Notes under the pieces: generated by a model
The model's input: the letters and a program-made list of their open reading frames with translations, nothing else
Told to the model about the DNA's origin: nothing
The model's database searches: none
Position numbers and translations under genes: made by a program
Origin: Inquilinus limosus
GTDB lineage: Bacteria > Pseudomonadota > Alphaproteobacteria > DSM-16000 > Inquilinaceae
DNA length: 64,000 nucleotides
Reading direction: 5' to 3'
Assembly (NCBI RefSeq): GCF_002195995.1
Contig: NZ_NHON01000013.1
Location: forward strand, 34,488 to 98,487
Shown here: piece after piece, positions 33,555 through 42,995 of the stretch
Numbering within the stretch: position 1 is the stretch's first letter
How the letters are laid out: every line of letters starts with the position of its first letter

Positions 33555-35564
33555 ATGACCCCCTTCACTCCTGGCCGCGGGCTGCTCCATCTGCAAAAGC
33601 TCGGATGGTCACCAGCGGCTGCTGCCGGCATCCTGGGGAACCTGCAGCAGGAAAGCAGTTTCAATCCGACCGCCGTTCATGACAATGGCACCGGATTTGG
33701 CCTAGCTGGCTGGCGCGATCCGCAGCCGGGACAGGGGCGCATGACGGCCCTTCGTGACTATGCCCGCAGGGTCGGCAAGGATGTCAACGACCCATACACG
33801 CAGCTGGACTTCCTGAACCAGGAGCTGCGCACCAGCGAGGGGAAGACGGGGGCGCTCCTGCAGACGGCGAAGACGCCGGCAGAAGCCGCTACCGCTTTCC
33901 TGGGCTTTGAGCGCCCTTCTGGATGGTCCCCCGGCGGCGACCCGACGCAGGCCAGCGGTTATGAGAACCGTGTGCGGTACGCCAACCAGATCGCCGGAGG
34001 GCAGGGTGCCGACACGCTATATGGGGGCGCCGGGAGCGATGTCATCTCGGCCGCAGCGAGCAACCCGGCGCCAGCGCAGCCGATTGGGGGTAATGGAATG
34101 GCCGGTCAGGGATTGCTCAATCTGCCTCCGGAGGTCACGCAGGGGCTTCTGGCGACCGCACAGCCCACTTGGCAGGACAAGCTGGGGGCCGGGCTGTCTG
34201 GTATCGGCGCGGCGCTGGCCGCTGCCGGCTCGGGGCGGCAGGATTGGGGACTGCTGGGCGGTCAGGCCATCCAGGGCGCCGTGCGTCAGCGGAAGCAGGA
34301 TGCGCAGCAGGAACGCCAGCAGACGGCACTCCAGGGGCTCGCCAAGAGCAATCCGCAATTGGCATCGCTCTATGCCCTTGGCGGTCCCGAGGCAGTGGGG
34401 CGCGTCTTGGCCGCCGGCATGACGCCGCAGGACGTCATGAACATCGGCGGCCGGGCATATGACCCCAATTCACGGCAGTTCATCACGCCACAGGTGCCGG
34501 ATTACCAGATCACACAGGACGCCAATGGCAACCCGATCGCGGTCAACAAGAACGACCCGACGCAGTTCTCGGCCATCGGCTCCCCGCAGCAGAAGCAGAC
34601 CGAGCTTGGCCGCAACTTCAACCTGCTCGGCGTCGATCCGTCCACTCTCACGCCGGATCAGCGCCTCCAGGCTGCCGGCATCACGCCGCAGCGGCCGGAG
34701 GTGCGTGAGCTGAACGGGCGCCTTGTCGCCGTGTCGCCGCAGGGGTCTGCGCAGGACATCACGCCTGCCGGCATGCCTCCTGGCTCACGCCCCGTTACCG
34801 AGGCGGAACGCCAGCAGTATGGCCTGCCCGCAGGCGTCCCGTTCCAAATCGACGCCACCGGCAAGGTGTCCCAGATCGGCGGCAATGGCACGACGGTCAA
34901 CGTCAACAACGCCGGAGAGACGCAGTTCGCCAAGACGGCCGGCGAGGTGCAGGCAAAGGGCTTCGCCGACCTCGCCGGGCAGCTTCCGCAGATCGGGCAG
35001 CGTGAACTACAGCTATCTCAGCTCGGGACACTGCTGCAGAGCGCTCCGCAGGGCACGGGCGCGGAGACGACGGCGTGGTTGAGCAACGTCGGCCGCACCC
35101 TTGGCCTCGGCGAAGGCCAGGTTGCCGATAAGGCACAGGCCATCCAGGCCATCGCGAACCAGATCGTGCCGACGCTGCGCATGGCCGGATCCGGCACCAT
35201 GTCTGACCGCGACGTCGAGCTGTTCAAGTCGACGCTGCCGCAGCTCTCGAACACGCCGGGAGCGAACCAGACCATCCTGTCGATCCTGTCGCGATCGGTG
35301 AGGGCGCAGCGGCAGATCAGCGAGATTGCCAACCGGGCGCTTTCCGGTGAAATCAGTCCTGTCGATGCCCAGAAACAGATCGCCGGGGTGCAGGTCCTGT
35401 CTGACCAGGAGCGTCAGCAGCTTTCGGCGATGGCGGGAGAGGCGCGAGTTCAGCAGTCCCAGCAGCAGATCCAGAGCGCTCCGCCGGTCGGCGCAGTCGA
35501 GTCCGGCTACCGTTTCAAGGGCGGCAATCCTGCCGATCCGAACTCCTGGGAGAAGGTTCAGTAG
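33555..35564 (+). CDS. Ejection protein with N-terminal phage tail lysozyme domain
   Basis: This 669-residue protein has at its N-terminus AAAAGILGNLQQESSFNPTA with the probable catalytic Glu33, then NGTGFGLAGWRD. This is the Phage_lysozyme2-type fold found in virion peptidoglycan hydrolases. The rest is a long glutamine-rich and coiled region typical of internal ejection proteins. It would open the cell wall during DNA entry. Confidence 0.82.
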   Translation: MTPFTPGRGLLHLQKLGWSPAAAAGILGNLQQESSFNPTAVHDNGTGFGLAGWRDPQPGQGRMTALRDYARRVGKDVNDPYTQLDFLNQELRTSEGKTGALLQTAKTPAEAATAFLGFERPSGWSPGGDPTQASGYENRVRYANQIAGGQGADTLYGGAGSDVISAAASNPAPAQPIGGNGMAGQGLLNLPPEVTQGLLATAQPTWQDKLGAGLSGIGAALAAAGSGRQDWGLLGGQAIQGAVRQRKQDAQQERQQTALQGLAKSNPQLASLYALGGPEAVGRVLAAGMTPQDVMNIGGRAYDPNSRQFITPQVPDYQITQDANGNPIAVNKNDPTQFSAIGSPQQKQTELGRNFNLLGVDPSTLTPDQRLQAAGITPQRPEVRELNGRLVAVSPQGSAQDITPAGMPPGSRPVTEAERQQYGLPAGVPFQIDATGKVSQIGGNGTTVNVNNAGETQFAKTAGEVQAKGFADLAGQLPQIGQRELQLSQLGTLLQSAPQGTGAETTAWLSNVGRTLGLGEGQVADKAQAIQAIANQIVPTLRMAGSGTMSDRDVELFKSTLPQLSNTPGANQTILSILSRSVRAQRQISEIANRALSGEISPVDAQKQIAGVQVLSDQERQQLSAMAGEARVQQSQQQIQSAPPVGAVESGYRFKGGNPADPNSWEKVQ

Positions 35565-37610
35565 ATGGCCGGCCCCTGGGAAAAGTATCAGCAGCAGGCA
35601 CCGGCAGACGGGCCGTGGGCTCGCTACGGTAGCGCGCCACCCACCAACGGGCCCCCCGCCGCCGAGCCTACGGCGCATGAACGCTATATCGCGGGCCTTG
35701 CTAATGTCCGCGAGCAGCTTCATCGGCGCCGCGAGAATGGGCGTCAGCAGATGCGCGCCCTCTTTGACCCGCGCATCACGGGGCAGATCGCCCAGGGCCT
35801 GACGCTCGGCGGCGCCGATGAGGCTCTTGGCGGCCTCGCGGGCATGGTAACGGGCCGCGGCTATCAGGCGGGCGTTGATACGGCGCGGCAGGACAACGCC
35901 GACTTCGCCTCCGATAACCCCGGCATGTCAATGCTTGCGCAGCTTGGCGGCGGCGCGATGCTCGCTGCTCCGGTTGCCGGCCTCGTCAAGGCTGCGCCAT
36001 CGCTTCTTGGGCGTGTCGCGCAGGGCGTTGGGCTGGGGACAGGCGCGGGCGCCGCTGGCGGCTTCCTGAGCGGCGAGGGCGGCGCAGAGAACAGGCTTGA
36101 AGGCGCGGCCACAGGAGGCGCCGTCGGCGGCCTTCTCGGCGGCGCGATCCCGGCGACCGGGGCTCTCATCCGCCGCAGCTCGGACATGTTCAAGACGCTG
36201 TTCAGGACGCGCCCGGCCGACGAACAGGCCAATCGGCTCATTGCCGGCGCCATGCGGCGTGACAGCCTGACGCCGGAGACCGCGACGCAGGCAATGGACG
36301 CCGCTGGCAGCCAGCCAATGACACCGGCCGACCTGGGCCCCAACATGCAGCGGTTGCTGGGCTCGGCCTATCGGGCTCCGGGGGAGGGTAGGGCGGTCAT
36401 CAGCGAGGTTCTGGACGCACGGGGTGCCCTGCGCCCGCAGCGTCTCGGCGACGTGATCCGTCGCAGCTTCGGCGCCCCGGAGGATTTCTACACGACCATC
36501 GACGACCTGACGCAGGTTCAAAAGGCCAAGGCCGCGCCGCTCTACGAGAAGGCCTTTGCCGAGAACCAGGCCATCACCAATGACCGGATCCAGGGCTTCC
36601 TGCAGGACCCGATCATGCAGCAGGGCATCCGGAAGGGACTGGAGATCCAGCGCCTGGAGGCCCTGGCGCAGAACAAGTCCTTCAATCCGAGCGACTACGC
36701 CATCACCGGCTTCAACGAGGCCGGAGACCCGGTCATCGGCGCGGTGCCGAATATGCGTCTGCTCGACGCTGCGAAGCGTGGGCTGGATGACATTCTGGAG
36801 GGCTATCGCGACACGACCACCGGCAAGCTGGCGCTGGACGAGCGCGGGCGCGCCATCGAGATGGTCCGCAAGGCCTATGTGAAGACGCTAGACGACGTGG
36901 CGCCGGCTGAATACCAGCAGGCCCGCGCTGCCTGGGCCGGCCCGGCGCAGAGCAAGGAAGCGCTGTGGCTCGGCCGTTCCATCGCTCGCGGCGGATCGGA
37001 TCTGGAGCCGCTGCTCAGGCGCTTCAACGGCCTGTCCGCTGGTGACAAGGACATGGCTCGGCTGGGCGTCGCACGCCAGCTTGCCGAGATGATCTCTCGC
37101 GGCACCGAAACGCGCAATCAGGCGCTCGGGCTGCTGTCGCCGCAGATGCGGGGTCGGCTTGAGCCGCTGTTCCCGGATCGGCAGAGCTATGAGGCGCTTG
37201 AAGACGCCGTGCGCCGCGAAAGCCAGATGGTCGGCACCGATCGGGTGGCGCGCAGCGGCTCACAGACGGCGGAGCGGCTGGCCGAGGACGCAGACCAGAT
37301 TTCCAATCTCGGCGAGATGGCGCAGGCCGGAGAGGCTGTCCTGTCGGGCTCCCCGATACGGATGGCGCGAGCCGGTATCGGCATTGCGGCACGACGTGCA
37401 CAAGGCATGGATGAAAATGTCGCCCGTGAGATCGGACGGCGCCTGCTCGCCAATGACCCGCAGTCTCGTGCCCAAGTGATGGACGAGCTTCAGCGCCTGA
37501 TGTTCACGCCGAAACAGCCGAAGCCTATCGCAGGGCTGCTCGGAGCAGCAGGGCGAGTATCAGTACCAGGGCTGCTTGGGTCGCGATTGGGAGAAGGTGC
37601 CAGCCGTTGA
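35565..37610 (+). CDS. Large ejection protein with glycine-zipper segments, 681 aa
   Basis: Residues about 110-215 carry glycine/alanine-rich amphipathic stretches (GGGAMLAAPVAGLV; GGFLSGEGG; GGAVGGLLGGAIPATGALI) able to insert in a membrane, followed by a long helical region. The gene starts directly after the previous stop. It is the third protein of the ejection set and probably helps form the trans-envelope channel. Confidence 0.75.
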   Translation: MAGPWEKYQQQAPADGPWARYGSAPPTNGPPAAEPTAHERYIAGLANVREQLHRRRENGRQQMRALFDPRITGQIAQGLTLGGADEALGGLAGMVTGRGYQAGVDTARQDNADFASDNPGMSMLAQLGGGAMLAAPVAGLVKAAPSLLGRVAQGVGLGTGAGAAGGFLSGEGGAENRLEGAATGGAVGGLLGGAIPATGALIRRSSDMFKTLFRTRPADEQANRLIAGAMRRDSLTPETATQAMDAAGSQPMTPADLGPNMQRLLGSAYRAPGEGRAVISEVLDARGALRPQRLGDVIRRSFGAPEDFYTTIDDLTQVQKAKAAPLYEKAFAENQAITNDRIQGFLQDPIMQQGIRKGLEIQRLEALAQNKSFNPSDYAITGFNEAGDPVIGAVPNMRLLDAAKRGLDDILEGYRDTTTGKLALDERGRAIEMVRKAYVKTLDDVAPAEYQQARAAWAGPAQSKEALWLGRSIARGGSDLEPLLRRFNGLSAGDKDMARLGVARQLAEMISRGTETRNQALGLLSPQMRGRLEPLFPDRQSYEALEDAVRRESQMVGTDRVARSGSQTAERLAEDADQISNLGEMAQAGEAVLSGSPIRMARAGIGIAARRAQGMDENVAREIGRRLLANDPQSRAQVMDELQRLMFTPKQPKPIAGLLGAAGRVSVPGLLGSRLGEGASR

Positions 37611-37734
37611 AGGCCCAATCGTCCCGGAGGTTGTCGTCTATGTCGACGACCCACTGTTGGGGCTGCTCTTCACGAGGCTTTGCGAATACCGCGAGGCTGT
37701 AGAGCTTCGGCGGCTCGTCCTGATTTTCCTGCAT
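37525..37734 (-). CDS. Small tail-anchored membrane protein, antisense to ejection gene end, 69 aa
   Basis: The product has a soluble front (MQENQDEPPKLYSLAVFAKP) and a C-terminal helix (ATQAALVLILALLLRAALR). It is encoded opposite to the late operon, overlapping the last 86 bp of the ejection gene and filling the gap before the tail fibre. Protein-like composition and the isolated membrane anchor suggest a moron. The ribosome site is weak. Confidence 0.45.
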   Translation of the reverse strand: MQENQDEPPKLYSLAVFAKPREEQPQQWVVDIDDNLRDDWAFNGWHLLPIATQAALVLILALLLRAALR

Positions 37735-37800
37735 ACCGCCAGTTTAGCACATCCGGCCCGCTCGTCGTAGCGGGTCGCTTCGTTTGGGGGCCCGGCCGGG

Positions 37801-38676
37801 ATGACGACGTACCTCGATTACAGCGCCACTCCGGCGAACAACAACGCGACGCCGCCCAAAGGGGCCCCGGAAGGAATGGCGCCGTCGACCGTCAACGACA
37901 CGATGCGGGACATGATGTCCGTCATCCGACAATTGGGCGACGGCTCCATCGGAGGCGCGGCCACATACGGTGGGACCACGGCCGGGACGTCAAGCAGCTA
38001 CACCCTCGCCATGACGCCCCCTATCGCTGCCTATACGACGGGGCGCATCTATACCTTCAACGTCCATGTCGATAACTCGCCGAGCTGCCTGCTGAACATC
38101 GACGGGAAGGGCGCCAAGCCGATCCGGAAGACTGATGGCGGGCTGCTGGAGATCGGTGATCTCCGCACCGGCACGACCTACGAGGTCGTTGATATCGGGA
38201 CGTCGTTCCGGATGCTCTCGCCATGGGGCGCGGACCGCGGCAGCGCCGCGCTCCGCGACGTCGGCACCGCCTCCGGCAACCTGCCGGAGATCGCCAACGG
38301 CAGCGGGCAGTTCAATGCTGCGGTCGATGCCGCCCACAAGACGCTGGACAACCTGAGCGGCGACGGCGTGCGCAGGACAACCTGGGCATCGATCGCCTTT
38401 GGAGGCGCGGGCAACACGATCGCGACCTTCGGCGGCGCGGCTGTCGTCCGCAACGGGCCTGGTCTCTACACGATCAGTTTCCCGAGTATTGGCGGCGGCC
38501 ACGCGCACGTCTCAATCACCATTGACCACTCGCCGACTGGCGAGAATGCGCAATCCTACGTTGTCGCAGGCACCCGGACAGCGACAGGCGTCCAAATCGT
38601 CACAAACAACGGAAATAGCTCGCCCGCTCCATTCGATCCGGCACGCGTTTCCGTCCAGATTTCTCGAATTCTTTAG
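37801..38676 (+). CDS. Tail fibre-like protein, 291 aa
   Basis: The protein opens with MTTYLDYSATPANNNATPP and has TVNDTMRDMMSVIRQLGDG, a common N-terminal adaptor of alphaproteobacterial phage tail fibres. A beta-rich body with ITFNVHV-like and SYVVAGTRTATGVQI segments follows. It would contribute to host recognition. Confidence 0.75.
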   Translation: MTTYLDYSATPANNNATPPKGAPEGMAPSTVNDTMRDMMSVIRQLGDGSIGGAATYGGTTAGTSSSYTLAMTPPIAAYTTGRIYTFNVHVDNSPSCLLNIDGKGAKPIRKTDGGLLEIGDLRTGTTYEVVDIGTSFRMLSPWGADRGSAALRDVGTASGNLPEIANGSGQFNAAVDAAHKTLDNLSGDGVRRTTWASIAFGGAGNTIATFGGAAVVRNGPGLYTISFPSIGGGHAHVSITIDHSPTGENAQSYVVAGTRTATGVQIVTNNGNSSPAPFDPARVSVQISRIL

Positions 38677-38687
38677 GGATCACCGAT

Positions 38688-40478
38688 ATGCCTTCGAATA
38701 TCGACCCCAACCTGATCGATGCCACGAAGCCGGCAACCGGCCGCCCGACCACGACGAGCGTGCGCAACAACTTCAGTGGCTCCAGGGACAACTTCACGAT
38801 CGCGGCGACGGAGATCACGGCCCTGCAGAACGGGGCCGGCGGCGGCAATGTGGATGTGATGATGTTTGGCGCCGACCCGACAGGCGTCGCCGACAGTGTG
38901 CAGGCGTTCCGCGATGCGGTGACCTATGCCAAGGCGAACAGCCGCAACGGTGTGACGGGGAAGGGGCGGTTTGCGTTCGGGTCTACCTGGGAAATCAGCG
39001 GGCTATACAGCACCGTCGCCGAGAACCGGCAGGGCTTCACCCTGGATTTCTACGATGCCCGGATCAAGGCGCACGACAGCTTCACCCCCGGCGTTGCCGG
39101 CGTGCTGGGCAAGCAGCCGCTGATCGGGCTCGGGCGCGTCGGGTCGACCGGCAACCTGGTCAACATCCGCGGGCGCTTCGGCTACCTGGACGGCAATGGC
39201 CGCCTGGCCGATGGCATCGGCAATGGCTCCGGGCACCCGACCGCGCCGCTGTCTCAGCAGAACGGCGCCTCGCAGTGCCGGTTCGAAATCGGGGGCATCT
39301 TCGACTGCAACATCGGCATCCGGAACACAGCGACCAATTTCGGGGTGTCGGACAACTGGTGGACCGGCGGCTTCATCACCGGCAACAACGTCGGCTTCTT
39401 GGCAGACGGCCCGACGACTGTGGGCGCCGCGGGCATTCCGATCGTCGAGGCGCAGTACATCCATTTCGACCGGATCGCCGGCAATCGGTGGGGCAACGTC
39501 GCGCTGCTCCGCAAGTCGCGCTATAGCGACATCATCGCGGATCTGGACACGGGCGGCCAGTACCTGTCCGAGCTGCAGGTCGCCGATAACGCCAATTTCA
39601 GCCCATATCAGAACATCACCGGCCAGACGAGCAGCGCGGTCGCGCAGATCCTGACGAAATACAGGTTCGCCGGGCTGGAGCGCATCCTGGTGATGCACGA
39701 CACCCCGGTCTACAACAATGGCTCTCCGTTTCAGGTCGGAGAGACGATCTCCAACGGCACCGACACGACGACGATCGCCGCCATTGTGACGGCGGACGAT
39801 GGCAACCCCGCCATCACCCCGGACCATCCTCGCCCGGGCATCGCGGCCAATCGCTTCTTCTTCGACGTGATCCCGGGCGATTTCGAGACGCCATTCCAGC
39901 GCAGCAGCGTCAAGGGCCCGTGGATCGGCGGCGTTCGGGGGCACGACCTGTGCCTCAACTCGATGACCATCTTCGGCGGCAACCAGGGAGCCAACGGCGG
40001 TGAGAACACAACCATGTACAACGACATCATGGGCGTTCGCATCCTGTCGTCGCCCACCCAGGCATTGCTATACGACCTGACCAGCGGCTCGCCGCGGCTC
40101 TTCCTGGAGTCCAATGGCGATCTGTTCGTCCCGCGGCTGCCGGACGTCTATCTCGGCGCCGCGAATGCGCGGATCTACAACAGCGACAGCGACATCCTCT
40201 TCCCGCAGAACACCTGGGTCACGGTTCTTGACCAGAGCACGGTCGGGGCGACCCCTTTCGGCCGGACCTTCCTCATCGGCCTCCGGCGGAAAGCCGCCGC
40301 GGCAACGCACAACGCGGAGTTGAAGGTGCATGTCGACAGCGCCGGCAACGTCGCCTTCTCCGACATGGGCTCTACGAACCTCTCCTTCCAGATCACCGTC
40401 GACAACAAGCTGCAGGCCATGCAGACCGATATCGCTGCTTCGGTGACCATGCGCCGCACCATCCTGAGGGACGGCTAA
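38688..40478 (+). CDS. Tail spike, right-handed beta-helix type, 596 aa
   Basis: Residues about 60-110 (VDVMMFGADPTGVADSVQAF) match the pectate-lyase-like opening of phage tail spikes, where the D-x-T-G-V-A-D-S motif starts the beta-helix. The body has repeated N/G-rich beta segments, and the end resembles a trimerisation domain. It likely binds or cuts surface polysaccharide. Which polysaccharide is unknown. Confidence 0.82.
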   Translation: MPSNIDPNLIDATKPATGRPTTTSVRNNFSGSRDNFTIAATEITALQNGAGGGNVDVMMFGADPTGVADSVQAFRDAVTYAKANSRNGVTGKGRFAFGSTWEISGLYSTVAENRQGFTLDFYDARIKAHDSFTPGVAGVLGKQPLIGLGRVGSTGNLVNIRGRFGYLDGNGRLADGIGNGSGHPTAPLSQQNGASQCRFEIGGIFDCNIGIRNTATNFGVSDNWWTGGFITGNNVGFLADGPTTVGAAGIPIVEAQYIHFDRIAGNRWGNVALLRKSRYSDIIADLDTGGQYLSELQVADNANFSPYQNITGQTSSAVAQILTKYRFAGLERILVMHDTPVYNNGSPFQVGETISNGTDTTTIAAIVTADDGNPAITPDHPRPGIAANRFFFDVIPGDFETPFQRSSVKGPWIGGVRGHDLCLNSMTIFGGNQGANGGENTTMYNDIMGVRILSSPTQALLYDLTSGSPRLFLESNGDLFVPRLPDVYLGAANARIYNSDSDILFPQNTWVTVLDQSTVGATPFGRTFLIGLRRKAAAATHNAELKVHVDSAGNVAFSDMGSTNLSFQITVDNKLQAMQTDIAASVTMRRTILRDG

Positions 40479-41126
40479 ATGGCAGTCACCCGCGCTTTTT
40501 CCTCAACCGCAGGCGGCGTCATCAACGGCCCGACCGCCTTCTCGCAGTCGGCGCCGACGTCGAACTTCACCACCACCATCGGCAATGCCGCCAACGTCAC
40601 GCCGTTGCTGCAGGTACTCGGCCTGACGAGCGACGAAGCATCGGCCTTGATTGCGCGTTTCAGCGCGGATGCGACAGCGCCGCGACTGCTGTTCGCCAAG
40701 TCGCGCGGCGCAACCGTGAACAGCCTGGCGAACATGAGCGCCGAAGACACCATGGCCACGATCAGCGCGGCGGGCGTGGTCGGTGGCTCCGTCCGCGAGG
40801 GCGTTGCGATCAATTTCGTCGCAACCTTGGCCTCCGGCACCTATCCCTCCGGGTCGGTCAGGATCTTTACATCAGATGGCACCGGAGCCCCTCTTGAGCG
40901 CCTCCGTGTTGCTCACACTGGCGCGCTCCAGATGGGCACGACGCCGGACACGGTCATCAGCGCGGCCCGACACTTCCAGCTCCGATCCTACACCGTTGCG
41001 ACCGTGCCGAGCGCCGCGACGGCGACGCAGTTGATCTGGGTCTCAGACGGCACCGGATCTAACCGCGTTGCCACGTCGAACGGCACCGTTTGGCAGTGGC
41101 TCAACACAGCTACGACCGTTTCGTGA
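40479..41126 (+). CDS. Tail spike-associated beta-rich protein, 215 aa
   Basis: The ATG follows the spike stop without a gap. The sequence is Ser/Thr/Ala-rich beta structure, ending with ATQLIWVSDGTGSNRVATSN, a segment seen near the ends of phage fibres. It may be a second fibre or a detached C-terminal part of a spike. Confidence 0.65.
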   Translation: MAVTRAFSSTAGGVINGPTAFSQSAPTSNFTTTIGNAANVTPLLQVLGLTSDEASALIARFSADATAPRLLFAKSRGATVNSLANMSAEDTMATISAAGVVGGSVREGVAINFVATLASGTYPSGSVRIFTSDGTGAPLERLRVAHTGALQMGTTPDTVISAARHFQLRSYTVATVPSAATATQLIWVSDGTGSNRVATSNGTVWQWLNTATTVS

Positions 41127-41135
41127 GGAAGAGAC

Positions 41136-41483
41136 ATGGCCCTTTCCGATACCACCGTCCCCTATGAAATCCTGATCCGCTTCGACGAAGCCGGAACGCC
41201 GAAAGGTGCGCATGTCCAGTGGCGGCGCATCGTCATGCTCGACGGCGAGATTCTGAAGGACGACGTCCTGCCGGCTGCGCCGCTGTCGCTCGATGGGCTC
41301 GCAGTGTCGGAGATCATGTCCGATGCGACCGCCGCGGCACTGCGCAGGGTCACCGATCTGGAGACCGAGAACGCCGACCTCCTGACGCAGCGCGATCAGT
41401 TGGCGACGCAGGTGGTTGCTTTGACACCGGTTCCGGTGCCCGAGCCTGACCCAGAGGCCGAAGCCGAGGCCCCCGCCGTCTAG
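41136..41483 (+). CDS. Hypothetical tail-associated protein with C-terminal coiled coil, 115 aa
   Basis: A small folded start (YEILIRFDEAGTPKGAHVQW) precedes a coiled coil (RRVTDLETENADLLTQRDQL) and a tail of Pro/Glu repeats. It follows the fibre genes and ends just before a terminator. It might be a fibre-assembly factor. The family is unknown. Confidence 0.55.
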   Translation: MALSDTTVPYEILIRFDEAGTPKGAHVQWRRIVMLDGEILKDDVLPAAPLSLDGLAVSEIMSDATAAALRRVTDLETENADLLTQRDQLATQVVALTPVPVPEPDPEAEAEAPAV

Positions 41484-41512
41484 GCGCTTCCGCAATCCCT
41501 GCGATCTGCCAC

Positions 41513-41534
41513 GCCCGCCTCGCGCGGGCTTTTT
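41513..41534 (+). terminator. Terminator after tail genes
   Basis: GCCCGC (41513-41518) and GCGGGC (41524-41529) flank a 5-base loop, followed by TTTTT. A Shine-Dalgarno for the next gene (GGAGGGG) follows closely. The terminator-plus-ribosome-site arrangement is repeated near 43706. Confidence 0.75.
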
Positions 41535-41554
41535 CATGCCTGGAGGGGACCAGC

Positions 41555-41980
41555 ATGGCGATATCGAGACCGCGGGTGCTGCCCGAGATCAACATCGGCC
41601 AGATCATGACGTCCGTGCTGCTGGCCGCGATCCTCGGAGGAGGGGCCTGGATCGCGACCAAGGATCGGAATGACGTCGACCTGTCGGCCAAGATCGACGC
41701 GCAGGCTCTGGCGACCGCTGCGCAGGGGAAGGCGACAACTGAGCAGATCGCGGGCGTTACGGCGTACCTGTCGAAGCTGGACGGCAAGCTGGAGGCCTAT
41801 AGCGCCTCGCTGAACGCGCTCTCGAACCGCGTCGACCTCCTAGACCAGCGCCAGCAGGCGGCAGAATCGGCCGCCAAGGAGGGCCGCCAGGAGCGGCAGA
41901 GCTTTCAGCGGGAGACCGAAGGCCGGCTCGGCCAGCTCGAGCAGCGGGTCGGCGTCATCGAGGCGCTGAGGCCGAAATGA
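41555..41980 (+). CDS. Candidate inner-membrane spanin (i-spanin), 141 aa
   Basis: One N-terminal membrane anchor (IMTSVLLAAILGGGAWIATK) is followed by a periplasmic coiled coil over about residues 45-135. This is the architecture of Rz-type spanins. It overlaps the next gene, a small lipoprotein, by ATGA, and both precede the endolysin. No family match is claimed. The call rests on topology and context. Confidence 0.6.
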   Translation: MAISRPRVLPEINIGQIMTSVLLAAILGGGAWIATKDRNDVDLSAKIDAQALATAAQGKATTEQIAGVTAYLSKLDGKLEAYSASLNALSNRVDLLDQRQQAAESAAKEGRQERQSFQRETEGRLGQLEQRVGVIEALRPK

Positions 41981-42264
41981 GGGCGTTCCTGCTGGTCGCG
42001 CTGCTGCTGGCCGGCTGCGGCACGACCGTCGTGGAGAAGCCCGTCATGGCGCCGGTCGACACGCCGCGCGAGCCTCGGCTTCCCAAGGGCGTGACGGTGA
42101 CGTGCAGCATCGACTGGCGGCCGATCGAGCTGCCGGCGACGGCCGAGGAGATGGCGGCGGGGCGCAAGGCCGACCGCGAACTGGCCGATCGCGCCATCGA
42201 GGAATGCGACAGCCGGCGCGCGAAGGCCGTCCAGCACAGCCGGCGCCGCGGCGCCCCCAGATAG
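41977..42264 (+). CDS. Candidate outer-membrane spanin lipoprotein (o-spanin), 95 aa
   Basis: The signal sequence MRAFLLVALLLAGCG contains a clear lipobox (LAGC), so the mature protein would start at Cys14 and be lipidated. A short proline-rich stretch follows (KPVMAPVDTPREPRLP). Being coupled to a membrane-anchored coiled-coil protein, it probably acts as the Rz1 partner that fuses inner and outer membranes at lysis. Confidence 0.6.
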   Translation: MRAFLLVALLLAGCGTTVVEKPVMAPVDTPREPRLPKGVTVTCSIDWRPIELPATAEEMAAGRKADRELADRAIEECDSRRAKAVQHSRRRGAPR

Positions 42265-42272
42265 GAGAGACC

Positions 42273-42995
42273 ATGATCACCGCCGACCAGATGCTGGCGC
42301 TCGCGCCCGGTGCCGACGTGCCGCTGGTGGATGCGCTCGCGCCGGCCTATGCGCTGCTGCTGCCTGTCTGGCAGATCGACACGCCGCTTCGGGTCGCGCA
42401 CTTCGTCGCCCAGACGTGCCTGGAGACCGACCACTTCCGGACGCTGCGCGAGTATGGCGGCTCCCAGGCCCGCTACGCCCCGTACTTCGGCCGCGGCTGC
42501 ATCCAACTCACCTGGGACACGAACTACGCCAAGGCCGGCCAGGCCCTCGGGCTGCCGCTTCTGGCGAAGCCCGATCTGGTAGCGACGCCGGCGCTTGGGG
42601 CCATCGTCGCCTGCATGTACTGGTCAGAGCACAACCTGAACCGCTGGGCGGACGCGGACGACGCGGCTTCCGTGAGCCGGGCCATCAACCGTGGCTCGGC
42701 CAGCAGCGACAAGCCGGCGAACCATGAGGCCGAGCGCATCGCGCTGACGGCGAAGGCCAAGGCGATTTGGGGCGCGACCGCGCCGTCTATCGGCTCCCGC
42801 TCGACCGTGGCCCTCCAGCGCGCCCTGAACCGCCTGGGCGCGGCGCCCAAGCTGGCGACCGATGGCGCGCTTGGCCCGCTGACTGCGGAGGCGGTGCGGC
42901 AGTTCCAGGCGGCGCACGGACTGGTCACGGACGGCAACGCAGGCCCGAAGACCTGGGCGGCGGTCGACGATGCGATTGCGGAGCTGGAGGCGTGA
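42273..42995 (+). CDS. Endolysin: GH19-type muramidase/chitinase fold with peptidoglycan-binding domain
   Basis: The 240-residue protein starts at ATG 42273 after AGGAGAG. The N-terminal domain has the GH19 pattern: candidate catalytic Glu51 in AQTCLETDHF and Glu60 in LREYGG, then YFGRGCIQLTWDTNY and SRAINRGS. The C-terminal PG_binding_1 domain (LQRALNRLGAAPKLATDG...) anchors it to the wall. There is no signal peptide, so a holin must release it. Confidence 0.9.
   Translation: MITADQMLALAPGADVPLVDALAPAYALLLPVWQIDTPLRVAHFVAQTCLETDHFRTLREYGGSQARYAPYFGRGCIQLTWDTNYAKAGQALGLPLLAKPDLVATPALGAIVACMYWSEHNLNRWADADDAASVSRAINRGSASSDKPANHEAERIALTAKAKAIWGATAPSIGSRSTVALQRALNRLGAAPKLATDGALGPLTAEAVRQFQAAHGLVTDGNAGPKTWAAVDDAIAELEA

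Noticed and set aside
32823..33596. Leftward frame opposite the small ejection protein
   Set aside because: The composition is typical of an antisense shadow, and the structural operon is coherent on the plus strand.
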